From the NCBI GenBank assembly GCA_902567855.1, contig CACFOQ010000005.1, forward strand, positions 1-64,000: a DNA stretch of 64,000 bases, in the 5' to 3' direction. This document shows, one piece after another, positions 26,278 through 34,719 of the stretch. The translations under genes were made by a program, and so were the position numbers. Below the pieces are notes generated by a model. That model saw only the letters and a list, made by a program, of their open reading frames with translations, was not told the origin of the DNA and ran no database searches. How positions within the stretch are numbered: the first letter of the stretch is position 1; the number at the start of each line of letters is the position of its first letter. The stretch is from an uncultured Alphaproteobacteria bacterium (GTDB lineage: Bacteria > Pseudomonadota > Alphaproteobacteria > HIMB59 > GCA-002718135).

Positions 26278-26943
26278 ATGTTAAAAAAAATAATTTATGC
26301 ATTAACACTTAAAGCAATTCCTAAACTTTATTGGAGTTCTTCACATGAATATAATTTAAAACCAAAAATAATAACTGTTTTATATTTAATTTTTGGGTTA
26401 ATATTATTTGGTTTAGGTGAGACATTAATAGTAACAGCAAATATTGGAGTTAGCCCCTGGTTCGTGCTTCATCAAGGGTTGTCTTTTATCACTGGTTATA
26501 CAATTGGAGTAACTACATTTTTAGTTAGTATAATTTCCCTACTATTTTGGTTTCCATTAAAACAAAAACCAGGAATTGCTACAATTCTAAATGCTATACT
26601 GATATCAGTAGTTATTGATTTATCTTTACCATTTTTACCAAAACCAGATATTTTTTTATTACAATTATTTCAAGTAATTTTTGCCATACTAATCATTGGA
26701 ATAGGAAGTGGATTTTATTTAGCAGCTAACTTAGGTCCAGGTCCAAGGGACGGACTGATGACGGGCATCAATAAGCAAACTGGTTTGTCTTTTTCTCTAA
26801 TCAGATTAGTACTTGAGTTAAGCGTTGTAGGCCTTGGTTTTTGGTTAGGTGGTATAGTTGGTATAGGAACTGTTCTATATGCGGTAGGAATAGGTTATTC
26901 TGTTTCTTTAGGTTTATTTTTGGTGGGAAAATTTTATAAATAA
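26278..26943 (+). CDS. YczE/YitT-type integral membrane protein
   Basis: A 221-residue membrane protein with about five helices. Two Gly/Pro-rich blocks repeat, GLGETLIVTANIGVSPWFVLHQGLS and GSGFYLAANLGPGPRDGLMTGI, which is the hallmark of the YczE/YyaS/YitT family. The biochemical role of this family is unresolved; a transporter function is often supposed. It starts at ATG 26278, after a small inverted repeat (AGTTTC ... GAAACT) in the 59-base gap to the PhyH gene. It is convergent with the RhaM-type gene. Confidence 0.82.
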   Translation: MLKKIIYALTLKAIPKLYWSSSHEYNLKPKIITVLYLIFGLILFGLGETLIVTANIGVSPWFVLHQGLSFITGYTIGVTTFLVSIISLLFWFPLKQKPGIATILNAILISVVIDLSLPFLPKPDIFLLQLFQVIFAILIIGIGSGFYLAANLGPGPRDGLMTGINKQTGLSFSLIRLVLELSVVGLGFWLGGIVGIGTVLYAVGIGYSVSLGLFLVGKFYK

Positions 26944-26959
26944 AAATTGTTATAGGTAT

Positions 26960-27283
26960 TTAATCTTTTCTAAAAACTTCTTCTAATTCTACCCAGCCCT
27001 CAAACTTTTCTTGGTGTTCAAGAGGTCTAAACATATTTTCATGAAACTTTTCCCATTCTATAAATCTTGGATGATTTTTCATTTTTGTCATATCTTTTTC
27101 AAAATCATTACCATGATATTCAAAAAAAGCAAAAAGTCTGTCTTCTTGTGCAAAAATTGAATAATTTTTAATTTTACTTTCTGAAATTTTTTCTAATATA
27201 TCAGGCCAAACATCAGAGTGGGTTTTTTTATACTCTGCAATAAACTCAGGCTTAATACCTATTACTAACCCTTTTCTAATCAT
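26960..27283 (-). CDS. L-rhamnose mutarotase (RhaM) family protein
   Basis: A 107-residue dimeric alpha/beta-barrel-type protein that interconverts alpha and beta anomers of L-rhamnose or a related deoxysugar. Typical sequences are VIGIKPEFIAEYKKTHSDVWPDIL, containing the catalytic His, then IKNYSIF and LFAFFEYHGNDFEKDM. The length matches RhaM (about 104). No rhamnose isomerase, kinase or aldolase gene is in the window, so it may act on another sugar (for example fucose) or in a pathway encoded elsewhere. Confidence 0.85.
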   Translation of the reverse strand: MIRKGLVIGIKPEFIAEYKKTHSDVWPDILEKISESKIKNYSIFAQEDRLFAFFEYHGNDFEKDMTKMKNHPRFIEWEKFHENMFRPLEHQEKFEGWVELEEVFRKD

Positions 27284-27334
27284 AATATTTATTTTAAATT
27301 TTTTTTATAAATTGTAAATTTTAAATCTTAATAC

Positions 27335-27751
27335 TTATTCAAATTTATCTGAGTAAAACCAAGGAATTAATATTGTTAAAACAATATATAAACAATAAAA
27401 CAATACTATAGGTAATAAAATATTATAGATTCCAATTGCAGCTATTGGTCCAAAGATAGAAGCATAAATTGTAAATAGAACATTTGAACCTAAAAACCAA
27501 TACCCCCCTGATTTTTTTAGTTTATATAAAAGAAATATTCCATAAATTATACCAATTTCAAAAATTATGAAAACAATCAAATCTATTGTTGTGGGCTTGA
27601 TAAAATAATCTACTCCTGGAAAACTTGCACCTTCTCCAAAATATCCAATAATTACAAATCTATAAATGGTATCGATTGTATCTCCAGCTAAGAGAATTAT
27701 CATTACCCAATATACCAATTTAAATGAATTTTCTTTAAAAGCTTCACTCAT
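27335..27751 (-). CDS. Hypothetical membrane protein
   Basis: A 138-residue protein with four predicted membrane helices (about 12-32, 52-75, 82-104, 106-130), separated by short charged turns. I recognise no family. It lies ten bases downstream of gcrA on the same strand, so it may share its transcript. The sequence has normal codon bias for this genome and a sensible helix pattern, which supports a real gene. Confidence 0.6.
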   Translation of the reverse strand: MSEAFKENSFKLVYWVMIILLAGDTIDTIYRFVIIGYFGEGASFPGVDYFIKPTTIDLIVFIIFEIGIIYGIFLLYKLKKSGGYWFLGSNVLFTIYASIFGPIAAIGIYNILLPIVLFYCLYIVLTILIPWFYSDKFE

Positions 27752-27761
27752 AGTAAAAAAA

Positions 27762-28238
27762 TTATTTATATTTTACTGATCTATTTACTGGCAAAGGTTT
27801 TGCCTCTTCTTTTTCCGGAATCACATAAGCTATAGCACAATGATCTAAACAATATGGCTTATCATCAAATCTTTCTTTACCACAAAAATGAAAATCAGAT
27901 TCATCAGGATGACCCATAGGCCATTCACAACCTCTTTTTGAACTAGAAATAAAAATATTTTTAACAGAAGGTTGAAACTTGCCAGTATTAATTTGATTTG
28001 TTTCTGACTCTTGTTTTTCAAAATTTAATTTTGGCATTACTGGTGAGCGTGCTTTTTTTCTATCAGGTTTAACCGCGGTTCTTCTTATCGGCGAAGGTCT
28101 TCTTTCTAATCCAATTCTATGGGCCTTGCCAACAACAGCATTTTTCGTAAAACCTAATAATTTACCTATTTGAGCTGTAGGAAGTCCTTGATCCCATAAT
28201 TCTTTTAAGCGAAGGACATTATCATCATTCCAAGACAT
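27762..28238 (-). CDS. gcrA: GcrA cell cycle regulator
   Basis: Alphaproteobacterial sigma-70-associated regulator that activates promoters bearing methylated GANTC sites. It has 158 residues. The N-terminal DNA-binding domain MSWNDDNVLRLKELWDQGLP, followed by TAQIGKLLGFTKNAVVGKAHR, is nearly diagnostic. After a basic Pro-rich linker, the C-terminal domain holds the conserved Cys/His set CEWPMGHP..FHFCG..YCLDHCAIAY that contacts RNA polymerase. It normally works with the CcrM methylase, which is not in this window. It lies divergent from pgk, with 148 bases between them. Confidence 0.95.
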   Translation of the reverse strand: MSWNDDNVLRLKELWDQGLPTAQIGKLLGFTKNAVVGKAHRIGLERRPSPIRRTAVKPDRKKARSPVMPKLNFEKQESETNQINTGKFQPSVKNIFISSSKRGCEWPMGHPDESDFHFCGKERFDDKPYCLDHCAIAYVIPEKEEAKPLPVNRSVKYK

Positions 28239-28331
28239 AAATTATATACTCTCCTTACAATAGTCTCTATATATAGTATCTTGGATATAGACTAATATAC
28301 TAAATATGTATTTTTTTAAACAAAAAACTGC

Positions 28332-28349
28332 CATTTTTTTAAAAAAATG
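28332..28349. repeat. Perfect AT palindrome between gcrA and pgk
   Basis: An 18-base perfect palindrome (CATTTTTTT AAAAAAATG) in the divergent gcrA-pgk spacer, flanked on each side by a copy of AAAAACTG (28323-28330 and 28353-28360, 30 bases apart in direct orientation). It could be an operator for a dimeric regulator, or a chance product of A/T runs. Confidence 0.35.
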
Positions 28350-28386
28350 TAGAAAAACTGTGATTAATTAGGATAAAAATTGAATA

Positions 28387-29598
28387 ATGAAAAGTATAGA
28401 AGATAAAAATTTAAGTAAAAAAAATATTTTAGTTAGAGTAGATCTTAATGTTCCTGTTGTTAATGATCAGATAACTGACAGATCAAGGATTAAATCAATA
28501 TTACCAACTTTGAATAAGTTGAAAGACTCTAATAATAAAATTTTTTTAATTTCTCATTTTGGAAGACCTAACGGCATTAAAAATAAAAAATATTCTTTAA
28601 AATTTATATGCAGTATTCTTGAGGAAGAAATAAATATTAAAAAAATCTATTTTCTAAAAGACTTCGATGAAAAAAATATTCAGAATATGATTAATGATAT
28701 TAACCCAGGAGATATTTGTCTTTTTGAAAATATCCGATTTTATTCAGCTGAAGAAAAGAATGATTTAGATTTTGCTAAAAATATTTGTAAAAATTTTGAT
28801 GCATTTGTCAATGATGCTTTTTCTTGCTCTCATAGAAAACATGCATCTATAGTTGCTCTTCCAACTTTTTTACCCTCATATCTAGGATATAGTTTTTTAA
28901 ATGAAATCAATAATCTTAATTCTTTATTATCTAATAAAGCCAAACCAAATTTAGCAATTATTGGTGGCTCAAAAATTTCTACTAAAATAGAATTACTTTT
29001 TAATTTATCTTATTACTTTGATACAATAGTTATTGGAGGAGCCATGGCTAATACTTTTTTATATGCAAAAAAAATCAACATAGGAAAATCTTTAATTGAA
29101 AAAAACTATAATGAAGTTGTGTTTTCAATTATTAGTAAAGCAAAAGAAAATAATTGTGAAATCATTCTGCCAATTGATGTTGTCTGTGCAAATAATTTAA
29201 ATGAAAAAAAAAATATTAGAAGATGTGAAATAGAGAATATATCTGACTCTCAAATGATTTTAGATATTGGATCTAAAACAACTCAAATGATCTCACAATA
29301 TATTAATAAATCAAAATTGATTTTATGGAACGGACCTTTAGGAGCTTTTGAATACCCATCTTTTGCGGAGTCTTCTATTAAAATTGCTAATATTATAAAG
29401 TCACGCTCAACCAACTCTGAAATCACTAGTATTGCAGGAGGTGGAGATACAAACTCTGTTATTAAAATTGCTAAAGCAAAAGATGGTTTTTCTTATATTT
29501 CAAATGCTGGAGGGGCATTTCTTGAATGGCTAGAAGGAAATGGATCCCCAGGTTTTAATGCAATTGAAGAAAATAATATAAATCAATCTTCTATTTGA
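28387..29598 (+). CDS. pgk: Phosphoglycerate kinase
   Basis: Transfers phosphate between 1,3-bisphosphoglycerate and ADP in glycolysis and gluconeogenesis. It has 403 residues. Motifs are VRVDLNVPV (substrate-binding Asp/Asn), LISHFGRP, LFENIRFYSAEE, FVNDAFSCSHRKHAS, LAIIGGSKISTK and the nucleotide-loop GPLGAFEYPSFAESS and TSIAGGGDTNSVI. It is not beside gap or fba here, unlike in many alphaproteobacteria. Its 3' end overlaps the convergent yciB by 16 bases, with no terminator. Confidence 0.96.
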   Translation: MKSIEDKNLSKKNILVRVDLNVPVVNDQITDRSRIKSILPTLNKLKDSNNKIFLISHFGRPNGIKNKKYSLKFICSILEEEINIKKIYFLKDFDEKNIQNMINDINPGDICLFENIRFYSAEEKNDLDFAKNICKNFDAFVNDAFSCSHRKHASIVALPTFLPSYLGYSFLNEINNLNSLLSNKAKPNLAIIGGSKISTKIELLFNLSYYFDTIVIGGAMANTFLYAKKINIGKSLIEKNYNEVVFSIISKAKENNCEIILPIDVVCANNLNEKKNIRRCEIENISDSQMILDIGSKTTQMISQYINKSKLILWNGPLGAFEYPSFAESSIKIANIIKSRSTNSEITSIAGGGDTNSVIKIAKAKDGFSYISNAGGAFLEWLEGNGSPGFNAIEENNINQSSI

Positions 29599-30134
29599 TG
29601 TTTTTTTAAAAGAGAAAATTGGCTTAGAGTAAATAAAAATGTAATTGGTAAAATACCAAAAACCTTAAAGTTTACCCATATATCTGTAGATTGAGTTCTC
29701 CATATAATTTCGTTTAAAATACCAAGAGCTATAAAAAAAGCTATCCATCTTTTTGTAAGTATAGACCATCCTTCCTCAGAGAGCTTTAAAGCAGAACCCA
29801 AAAGTAGTTTTAATAACGGTTTTTTTATAACTTCTCCAGCATATAAAATTACTGCAAAAATAATATTAATTATAGTTGGTTTCATTTTAAAAAAAACTTC
29901 ATTATTAAAGTAGATCGTTAGTCCTCCAAAAACTAAAATAATAAATGCCCCAAAAGTTGGCATGATGGGTATTTTTTTTTCTAATATGTACGAAAACAAT
30001 ATGGCAACAATTGTTGCAATCATTAATGGTAGAATTGCTGATTGTAACTTTGCTCCCTCTTCACCTCTTGTATAAAAAATAAAAAATATTGCTAAGGGCC
30101 CAATATCAATAATTATTTTTGTTAAACCTTTCAT
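29583..30134 (-). CDS. yciB: Inner membrane-spanning protein YciB (IspZ, septation protein A)
   Basis: A 183-residue membrane protein with five to six helices, implicated in envelope maintenance and septation. Recognisable features are the N-terminal IDIGPLAIFFIFY, the KMKPTIINIIFAVIL block, the LLGSALKLSEEGWSILTKRWIAFFI segment (usual form L...L.L...GW..L..RW..FF) and NEIIWR. It is last in the dapF-mtaB-ftsY-yciB set, four bases after the ftsY stop. That gene order is classic for alphaproteobacteria. Confidence 0.92.
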   Translation of the reverse strand: MKGLTKIIIDIGPLAIFFIFYTRGEEGAKLQSAILPLMIATIVAILFSYILEKKIPIMPTFGAFIILVFGGLTIYFNNEVFFKMKPTIINIIFAVILYAGEVIKKPLLKLLLGSALKLSEEGWSILTKRWIAFFIALGILNEIIWRTQSTDIWVNFKVFGILPITFLFTLSQFSLLKKHQIED

Positions 30135-30137
30135 TTT

Positions 30138-31049
30138 TTATTTTTTAATTTCAATAATTGATTCAGCAAAATTTTTTGCATTAAATAAAAGTAAATCTTC
30201 TTTTTTCTCTCCCATTCCAACAAAGTGTATAGGTAAGTCGTATTTTTTTGCTATAGCAATCAGTGCCCCACCTTTTGCAGTACCATCGATTTTTGTTATT
30301 ATTAATCCTGTTACATCCATTGATTTGCCAAATATTTCAACTTGTTTAATCATATTTGATCCATTAGTTCCATCTAAAACTAAAATTATCTTTAGATCAT
30401 CTTTATTTATATTTTTTTCTACAACAGTTTTAATCTTTATTAATTGATTTAATAAATTTGCATTATTTGATAGGCGACCTGCAGTATCCAAAATTACATA
30501 ATCATAACCTTCACTTTTAGCTTTTAAAGTAGCATTATATGCAACACTTGCGGGATCTTGATTAATTTTACCTTCATAGAAATCGACACTTTGTTTTATC
30601 GACCACTCTTTTAATTGTTCAACCGCAGCTGCTCTAAAAGTATCGCAAGCCCCTATTAAAATTTTTTTATCAGAAATAAAATTTATTACCTTTCCAATAG
30701 TTGTGGTTTTTCCACTTCCGTTAACACCTATAAAAATTAATCCACCGGGCTTATTATCACTTTCTGAAACTAATATTTTTTCTTTAGATTTAAGAATTTG
30801 CTCTATTTCATCACATAATATTTTTAAAACTAAATTAGAATCCTCCTTACCTGATAATTTTGACGATTTTATTTTTTCAATTAAATGATTAGTTACTTCC
30901 ATTCCTATATCACTTGAAAGTAAAATATTTTCAATTTCATCAATTACTTCTTGATCAATTTTATTTTTTGCTAAAACGTTTAATAAACTTGAAGAAAAAA
31001 TAGCTGAAGTTTTGTTTAATCCAATTTGAAATTTTTTAAAAATATTCAT
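30138..31049 (-). CDS. ftsY: Signal recognition particle receptor FtsY
   Basis: SRP GTPase that docks ribosome-SRP complexes at the membrane. It has 303 residues, so it contains the NG domain without the long acidic A domain of E. coli FtsY. The N domain occupies about residues 1-95. G1 is GVNGSGKTTTIGK, the insertion box CDTFRAAAVEQL is diagnostic of SRP GTPases, G3 is DTAGRL and G4 is TKIDGTAKGGAL. The C-terminal GMGEKKEDLLLF matches. Its partner ffh lies about 2.3 kb away on the other strand. Confidence 0.96.
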   Translation of the reverse strand: MNIFKKFQIGLNKTSAIFSSSLLNVLAKNKIDQEVIDEIENILLSSDIGMEVTNHLIEKIKSSKLSGKEDSNLVLKILCDEIEQILKSKEKILVSESDNKPGGLIFIGVNGSGKTTTIGKVINFISDKKILIGACDTFRAAAVEQLKEWSIKQSVDFYEGKINQDPASVAYNATLKAKSEGYDYVILDTAGRLSNNANLLNQLIKIKTVVEKNINKDDLKIILVLDGTNGSNMIKQVEIFGKSMDVTGLIITKIDGTAKGGALIAIAKKYDLPIHFVGMGEKKEDLLLFNAKNFAESIIEIKK

Positions 31050-31053
31050 TAAA

Positions 31054-32316
31054 TTAGATAATATTTCCCTTTAAGATATTGTCATTATAATCTGTAATTT
31101 TACAATTTATTATTTGGCCTATATTTATTTTTTTATCAATTTTAGTTTTAATAAAATGTTGAGATTTTCCAAATGATGAATTATCATTTACTTCTTCAAC
31201 TAATACTGAAGCATAATTACCGATTTGTTTTTTTAATAATTTCTCCATTTCTTTCTTCCCCGCTTCTCTTAATAATTTTGCTCTTTTTTTAATTATTTCT
31301 CTTGGCACTTGTGGCATTCTTGCTGCTGGAGTACCTTCTCTTGGAGAATATGGAAAAATATGTAAATGTGTTAAATTACATTCTTCAATCATAGTCAGCG
31401 AATCTTTAAACATAATTTCTGTTTCTGTAGGAAAACCCGCAATAATATCTGCTCCCAGAACTACGTCAGGTCTAAATGATCTAATTTTTTTACAGAAATC
31501 AATAACTTGTTTATTATTATGTCTTCTTTTCATCCTTTTTAAAATTAAATCGTTTCCAGCTTGTAAACTTAAATGAAAATGGGGCATAATTCTCTTATCA
31601 TTAAGTAGTGGCCAGAAATCATTGTTAATTTCAGCACAATCAATTGAAGACAATCTCAATTGTTTCAGCTGTGGCACTAAATTGAGGATTCGTTTAATAA
31701 GTTGAAAAAGATTTGGTTTGCCTGGCAAATCTTTTCCATAATCTGTTATATCTACTCCTGTTAAAACAATTTCATTATAACCATTATCTACAAGTTTGGT
31801 AATTCGATTTACAATTACCCCTACAGGCACGCTTCTATTGTTACCTCTACCAAAAGGGATAATACAGAATGTGCAACGATGATCACACCCTTGTTGTATT
31901 TCAATATATGCTCTCGATTTACCTTCAAATTTTTCAATTAAATTATTATGTAATTTATTATCTGAAAAAATATTATTAACTTTAATAGGATCATTATCTG
32001 ATAAATTATTCCAAGTTGAACTTTCCAATTTTTCTTTGTTTCCTATTACAAAGTTAACATCACTTATTTCAGCATATTTTTTGGGTGTAATTTGTGCAGC
32101 GCATCCAGTTACAATAATTTTTTTATCAGGAAAGTATTTTTTTGATTTTCTAATCTCATACAAAACTTTTTTTTCAGCTTGTTCAGTTACAGCACAAGAG
32201 TTAATTATTGTATAATTTTTAATATCACTTTTTTTTACCAAAGTATTCATCACCTCACCTTCAAAAATATTTAATCTACAACCAAGATTAACAATATCTA
32301 CTCTATTTTTTTTCAT
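31054..32316 (-). CDS. mtaB: tRNA t6A37 methylthiotransferase MtaB
   Basis: Radical-SAM enzyme that converts t6A to ms2t6A at position 37 of tRNAs. It has 420 residues. The N-terminal MTTase domain carries cysteines in VNLGCRLN, INSCAVTEQAEKK and VTGCAAQ. The radical-SAM cluster motif CDHRCTFCIIP is next, followed by FPTETEIMF and a C-terminal TRAM-like domain. NLGCRLN and CIIPFGRG distinguish MtaB from MiaB and RimO. It is four bases from both dapF and ftsY, all in one operon. Confidence 0.94.
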   Translation of the reverse strand: MKKNRVDIVNLGCRLNIFEGEVMNTLVKKSDIKNYTIINSCAVTEQAEKKVLYEIRKSKKYFPDKKIIVTGCAAQITPKKYAEISDVNFVIGNKEKLESSTWNNLSDNDPIKVNNIFSDNKLHNNLIEKFEGKSRAYIEIQQGCDHRCTFCIIPFGRGNNRSVPVGVIVNRITKLVDNGYNEIVLTGVDITDYGKDLPGKPNLFQLIKRILNLVPQLKQLRLSSIDCAEINNDFWPLLNDKRIMPHFHLSLQAGNDLILKRMKRRHNNKQVIDFCKKIRSFRPDVVLGADIIAGFPTETEIMFKDSLTMIEECNLTHLHIFPYSPREGTPAARMPQVPREIIKKRAKLLREAGKKEMEKLLKKQIGNYASVLVEEVNDNSSFGKSQHFIKTKIDKKINIGQIINCKITDYNDNILKGNII

Positions 32317-32319
32317 AAA

Positions 32320-33141
32320 TTAGTAATCTATACTTCCATAAAAACTTATCTCTGCTGGTCCTGTCATTATTGCTTCATCATTAATTATGTTGATATATAA
32401 TGACCCTCTTTCTAAAATTACCTCAACTTCATTTTCAAGAAGGTTTTTTAATGTTCCAGCATATACTGAAGCACAAGCTCCACTTCCACAGGCTAGTGTA
32501 AGTCCAGCTCCTCGCTCCCATACCCTTATTTTAATTTTATTCCTATTTATGATTTCTACAAGCTCAACATTTATTTTGTTAGGAAAAAACTTATGATTTT
32601 CTATGCTAGGTCCTATCATACCCAAATCCACATCATTTATATTTGGTCCAAAAAAAACTAGATGAGGATTACCAATATTTACAGCCACTCCATTACTAAA
32701 GTCATTTATTTTTATTGGAACATTCATGGTATCCATATCTTTTATTATAGGAATTTTTTTCCAATTAGTTGTAAGTTTTCCTAAATTGACACTAATATTG
32801 TTATCTTTTTGTTTAGCTACTAAAATTCCAGCATCAGAAAGTATTTTGATATCATTTCTATTTAACTCTTCAAATAATAATTTTGCTACACATCTAGTCC
32901 CATTTCCACAAGCTTCAGCTTGATCACCACTAGGATTATATATTTTTATTTCAGCATCTATATCAATATCTTTTTTACTACTGTCATTAATAGTGATTAA
33001 TTGATCACAACCAGCACCACTTTTTCTGTCACTTAATTTGCTTATTAACTCTTTTGTAATGTTAATTTTATTGACTCTTTTATCAATGATTACAAAATCA
33101 TTACCTAGGCCGTGCATTTTGATAAAATTTATTTTTTGCAT
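32320..33141 (-). CDS. dapF: Diaminopimelate epimerase
   Basis: Converts LL- to meso-diaminopimelate for peptidoglycan and lysine. The catalytic cysteine pair is visible in GDQAEACGNGTRC (Cys78) and LACGSGACAS. Substrate loops FIKMHGLGNDFV and FFGPNINDVDL fit the family. An upstream GTG/ATG-type extension to 33201 would add 20 atypical residues; the ATG at 33141 gives the normal start MQKINFIKMHGLGNDF, so I use it (273 residues). It is the first gene of dapF-mtaB-ftsY-yciB and divergent from ffh. Confidence 0.95.
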   Translation of the reverse strand: MQKINFIKMHGLGNDFVIIDKRVNKINITKELISKLSDRKSGAGCDQLITINDSSKKDIDIDAEIKIYNPSGDQAEACGNGTRCVAKLLFEELNRNDIKILSDAGILVAKQKDNNISVNLGKLTTNWKKIPIIKDMDTMNVPIKINDFSNGVAVNIGNPHLVFFGPNINDVDLGMIGPSIENHKFFPNKINVELVEIINRNKIKIRVWERGAGLTLACGSGACASVYAGTLKNLLENEVEVILERGSLYINIINDEAIMTGPAEISFYGSIDY

Positions 33142-33204
33142 AAAAATGCTTTTATGACTGTTTTTTCGAAGAATTCCAGTAAAAATTCCATCACTTATCA
33201 AATC

Positions 33205-33233
33205 TTGACTTTAATGCTCTATTTCAATATGCG
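33205..33233 (+). promoter_or_regulatory. Candidate promoter of the ffh operon
   Basis: TTGACT (33205-33210) with a 17-base spacer and a poor -10 (TATGCG, 33228-33233) would give an ffh leader of about 95 bases, long enough to contain the hairpin described next. The -35 is good, the -10 weak. Confidence 0.3.
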
Positions 33234-33284
33234 TTCTCTAAAATTCATTAAATGAAATTTTGCTAACTTATCAGTTTTGATAGG

Positions 33285-33317
33285 TACATCAGTCCACGAG
33301 TTTCGTGCCCTGGTGTG
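33285..33317 (+). promoter_or_regulatory. Structured leader upstream of ffh
   Basis: A two-part stem-loop. The outer helix is 8 bp (TACAUCAG with CUGGUGUG, 33285-33292/33310-33317, two wobbles), then a symmetric 2x2 internal loop (UC/CC), a 4-bp CACG/CGUG helix and a 5-base loop. It ends 17 bases before the ffh ATG and is much richer in GC than the surrounding spacer. I recall a conserved ffh leader motif described from Pelagibacter comparative genomics, but I cannot confirm the match here. Confidence 0.6.
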
Positions 33318-33334
33318 AAAGGTTATTTGATATT

Positions 33335-34702
33335 ATGTTTGAAACATTAAATGAAAGATTAGAAAAAATTGTCAACTCCATTAGAGGCAAGGCAATAATT
33401 TCAGAGTCAGATCTTGATACTACTATGAGAGAAATAAGAATTTCTCTTCTAGAGGCTGATGTAGCTCTTTCAGTAGTTAAGAGTTTTGTAGACAACATAA
33501 AATCAAATATTTTAGGTAAAGAAGTTTTAAAATCAATAAAACCTGATCAAATGATTATTAAATTAGTTCAAGACGAACTAATTAAAGTTCTTGGTGATAA
33601 TAATGAACCTTTAAATATTCAAAAAAATAGTTTAACAAAAATTCTTTTCTGTGGACTTCAAGGGTCAGGTAAAACGACAACTGTTGCAAAAATTGCAAAT
33701 GACATTAAAAAAAATACAAAGAAAAAAATTTTATTAGTTTCAGTTGATATTTATCGCCCAGCAGCCCAAGAACAATTAAAGGTATTAGCTAATCAAATTG
33801 ATGTAGATTTTTATGACATTAAAAACTCTGATTCTGTTAATAATATATTAAGCGAATCATTAAATTTCGCTGAGAAAAATTTAGTAGATATTATTTTATT
33901 AGACACAGCTGGAAGGCAAGTCATTGATGAAGAAATGATGAAAGAGTTAAAAGATATAAATGATTTTTTTAATCCCCATGAGACACTTCTAGTGGCTGAT
34001 TCTTTAACTGGGCAAGATGCAGCAAACATAGCAAAAAGTTTTAGTAATACAGTAAATATTACTGGATCTATTCTAACTAGAATTGATGGAGATGGAAGAG
34101 GAGGTGCAGCCTTATCAATAAAATCAATAACTGGAGCTCCTATTAAGTTTATAGGTACAGGAGAAAAAATTGATCAACTTGAAGCTTTTTACCCTGAGAG
34201 AATAGCTAATAGAATTCTTGGGATGGGAGACATTGTTTCATTAGTAGAAAAAGCTTCTGAAAATATAGATCAAAAAGAAGCAGAAATTTTAGCCAAAAAA
34301 ATGGCTAAAGGTAATTTTGATTTAGAAGATTTTGCAAAGCAACTTAATCAAATGGGAAAGATGGGGGGAGTATCAGGCATTATGTCTATGCTACCAGGAA
34401 TTTCAAAAGCACAAAAACTAATGGCTGAAAATAAAATATCAGATGATATGATTAAACATCAGATTGCAATAATTAATTCAATGACAAAAAAAGAGAAATC
34501 TAATCCAGATTTAATAAAAGCATCAAGAAAAATTCGTATATCCAAAGGCTCTGGCACTAGAGTACAAGATGTAAACAAATTATTAAAACAGTTTCTTCAA
34601 TCTCAAAAGATGATGAAAAAAATGAAATCCATGGGAAAAGGCGGTCTTCCAAGTGATTTTATGAATAAATTGCAAGGAAAATTACCGCCAAATTTAAATT
34701 GA
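33335..34702 (+). CDS. ffh: Signal recognition particle protein Ffh
   Basis: SRP54 homologue that binds signal peptides and 4.5S RNA, then pairs with FtsY. From ATG 33335 it has 455 residues; a GTG at 33305 would add ten residues made of leader-hairpin sequence and is unlikely. The NG domain shows GLQGSGKTTTVAKIA, VSVDIYRPAAQEQL, DTAGRQ and TRIDGDGRGGAALS. The Met-rich M domain has MLPGISKAQKLM, IRISKGSGTRVQDVNKLLKQF and a MMKKMKSMGKGG tail. It heads ffh-rpsP-rimM-trmD-rplS-leuCDB-asd. Confidence 0.96.
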   Translation: MFETLNERLEKIVNSIRGKAIISESDLDTTMREIRISLLEADVALSVVKSFVDNIKSNILGKEVLKSIKPDQMIIKLVQDELIKVLGDNNEPLNIQKNSLTKILFCGLQGSGKTTTVAKIANDIKKNTKKKILLVSVDIYRPAAQEQLKVLANQIDVDFYDIKNSDSVNNILSESLNFAEKNLVDIILLDTAGRQVIDEEMMKELKDINDFFNPHETLLVADSLTGQDAANIAKSFSNTVNITGSILTRIDGDGRGGAALSIKSITGAPIKFIGTGEKIDQLEAFYPERIANRILGMGDIVSLVEKASENIDQKEAEILAKKMAKGNFDLEDFAKQLNQMGKMGGVSGIMSMLPGISKAQKLMAENKISDDMIKHQIAIINSMTKKEKSNPDLIKASRKIRISKGSGTRVQDVNKLLKQFLQSQKMMKKMKSMGKGGLPSDFMNKLQGKLPPNLN

Positions 34703-34719
34703 TATAGAAAGGAAAAAAT

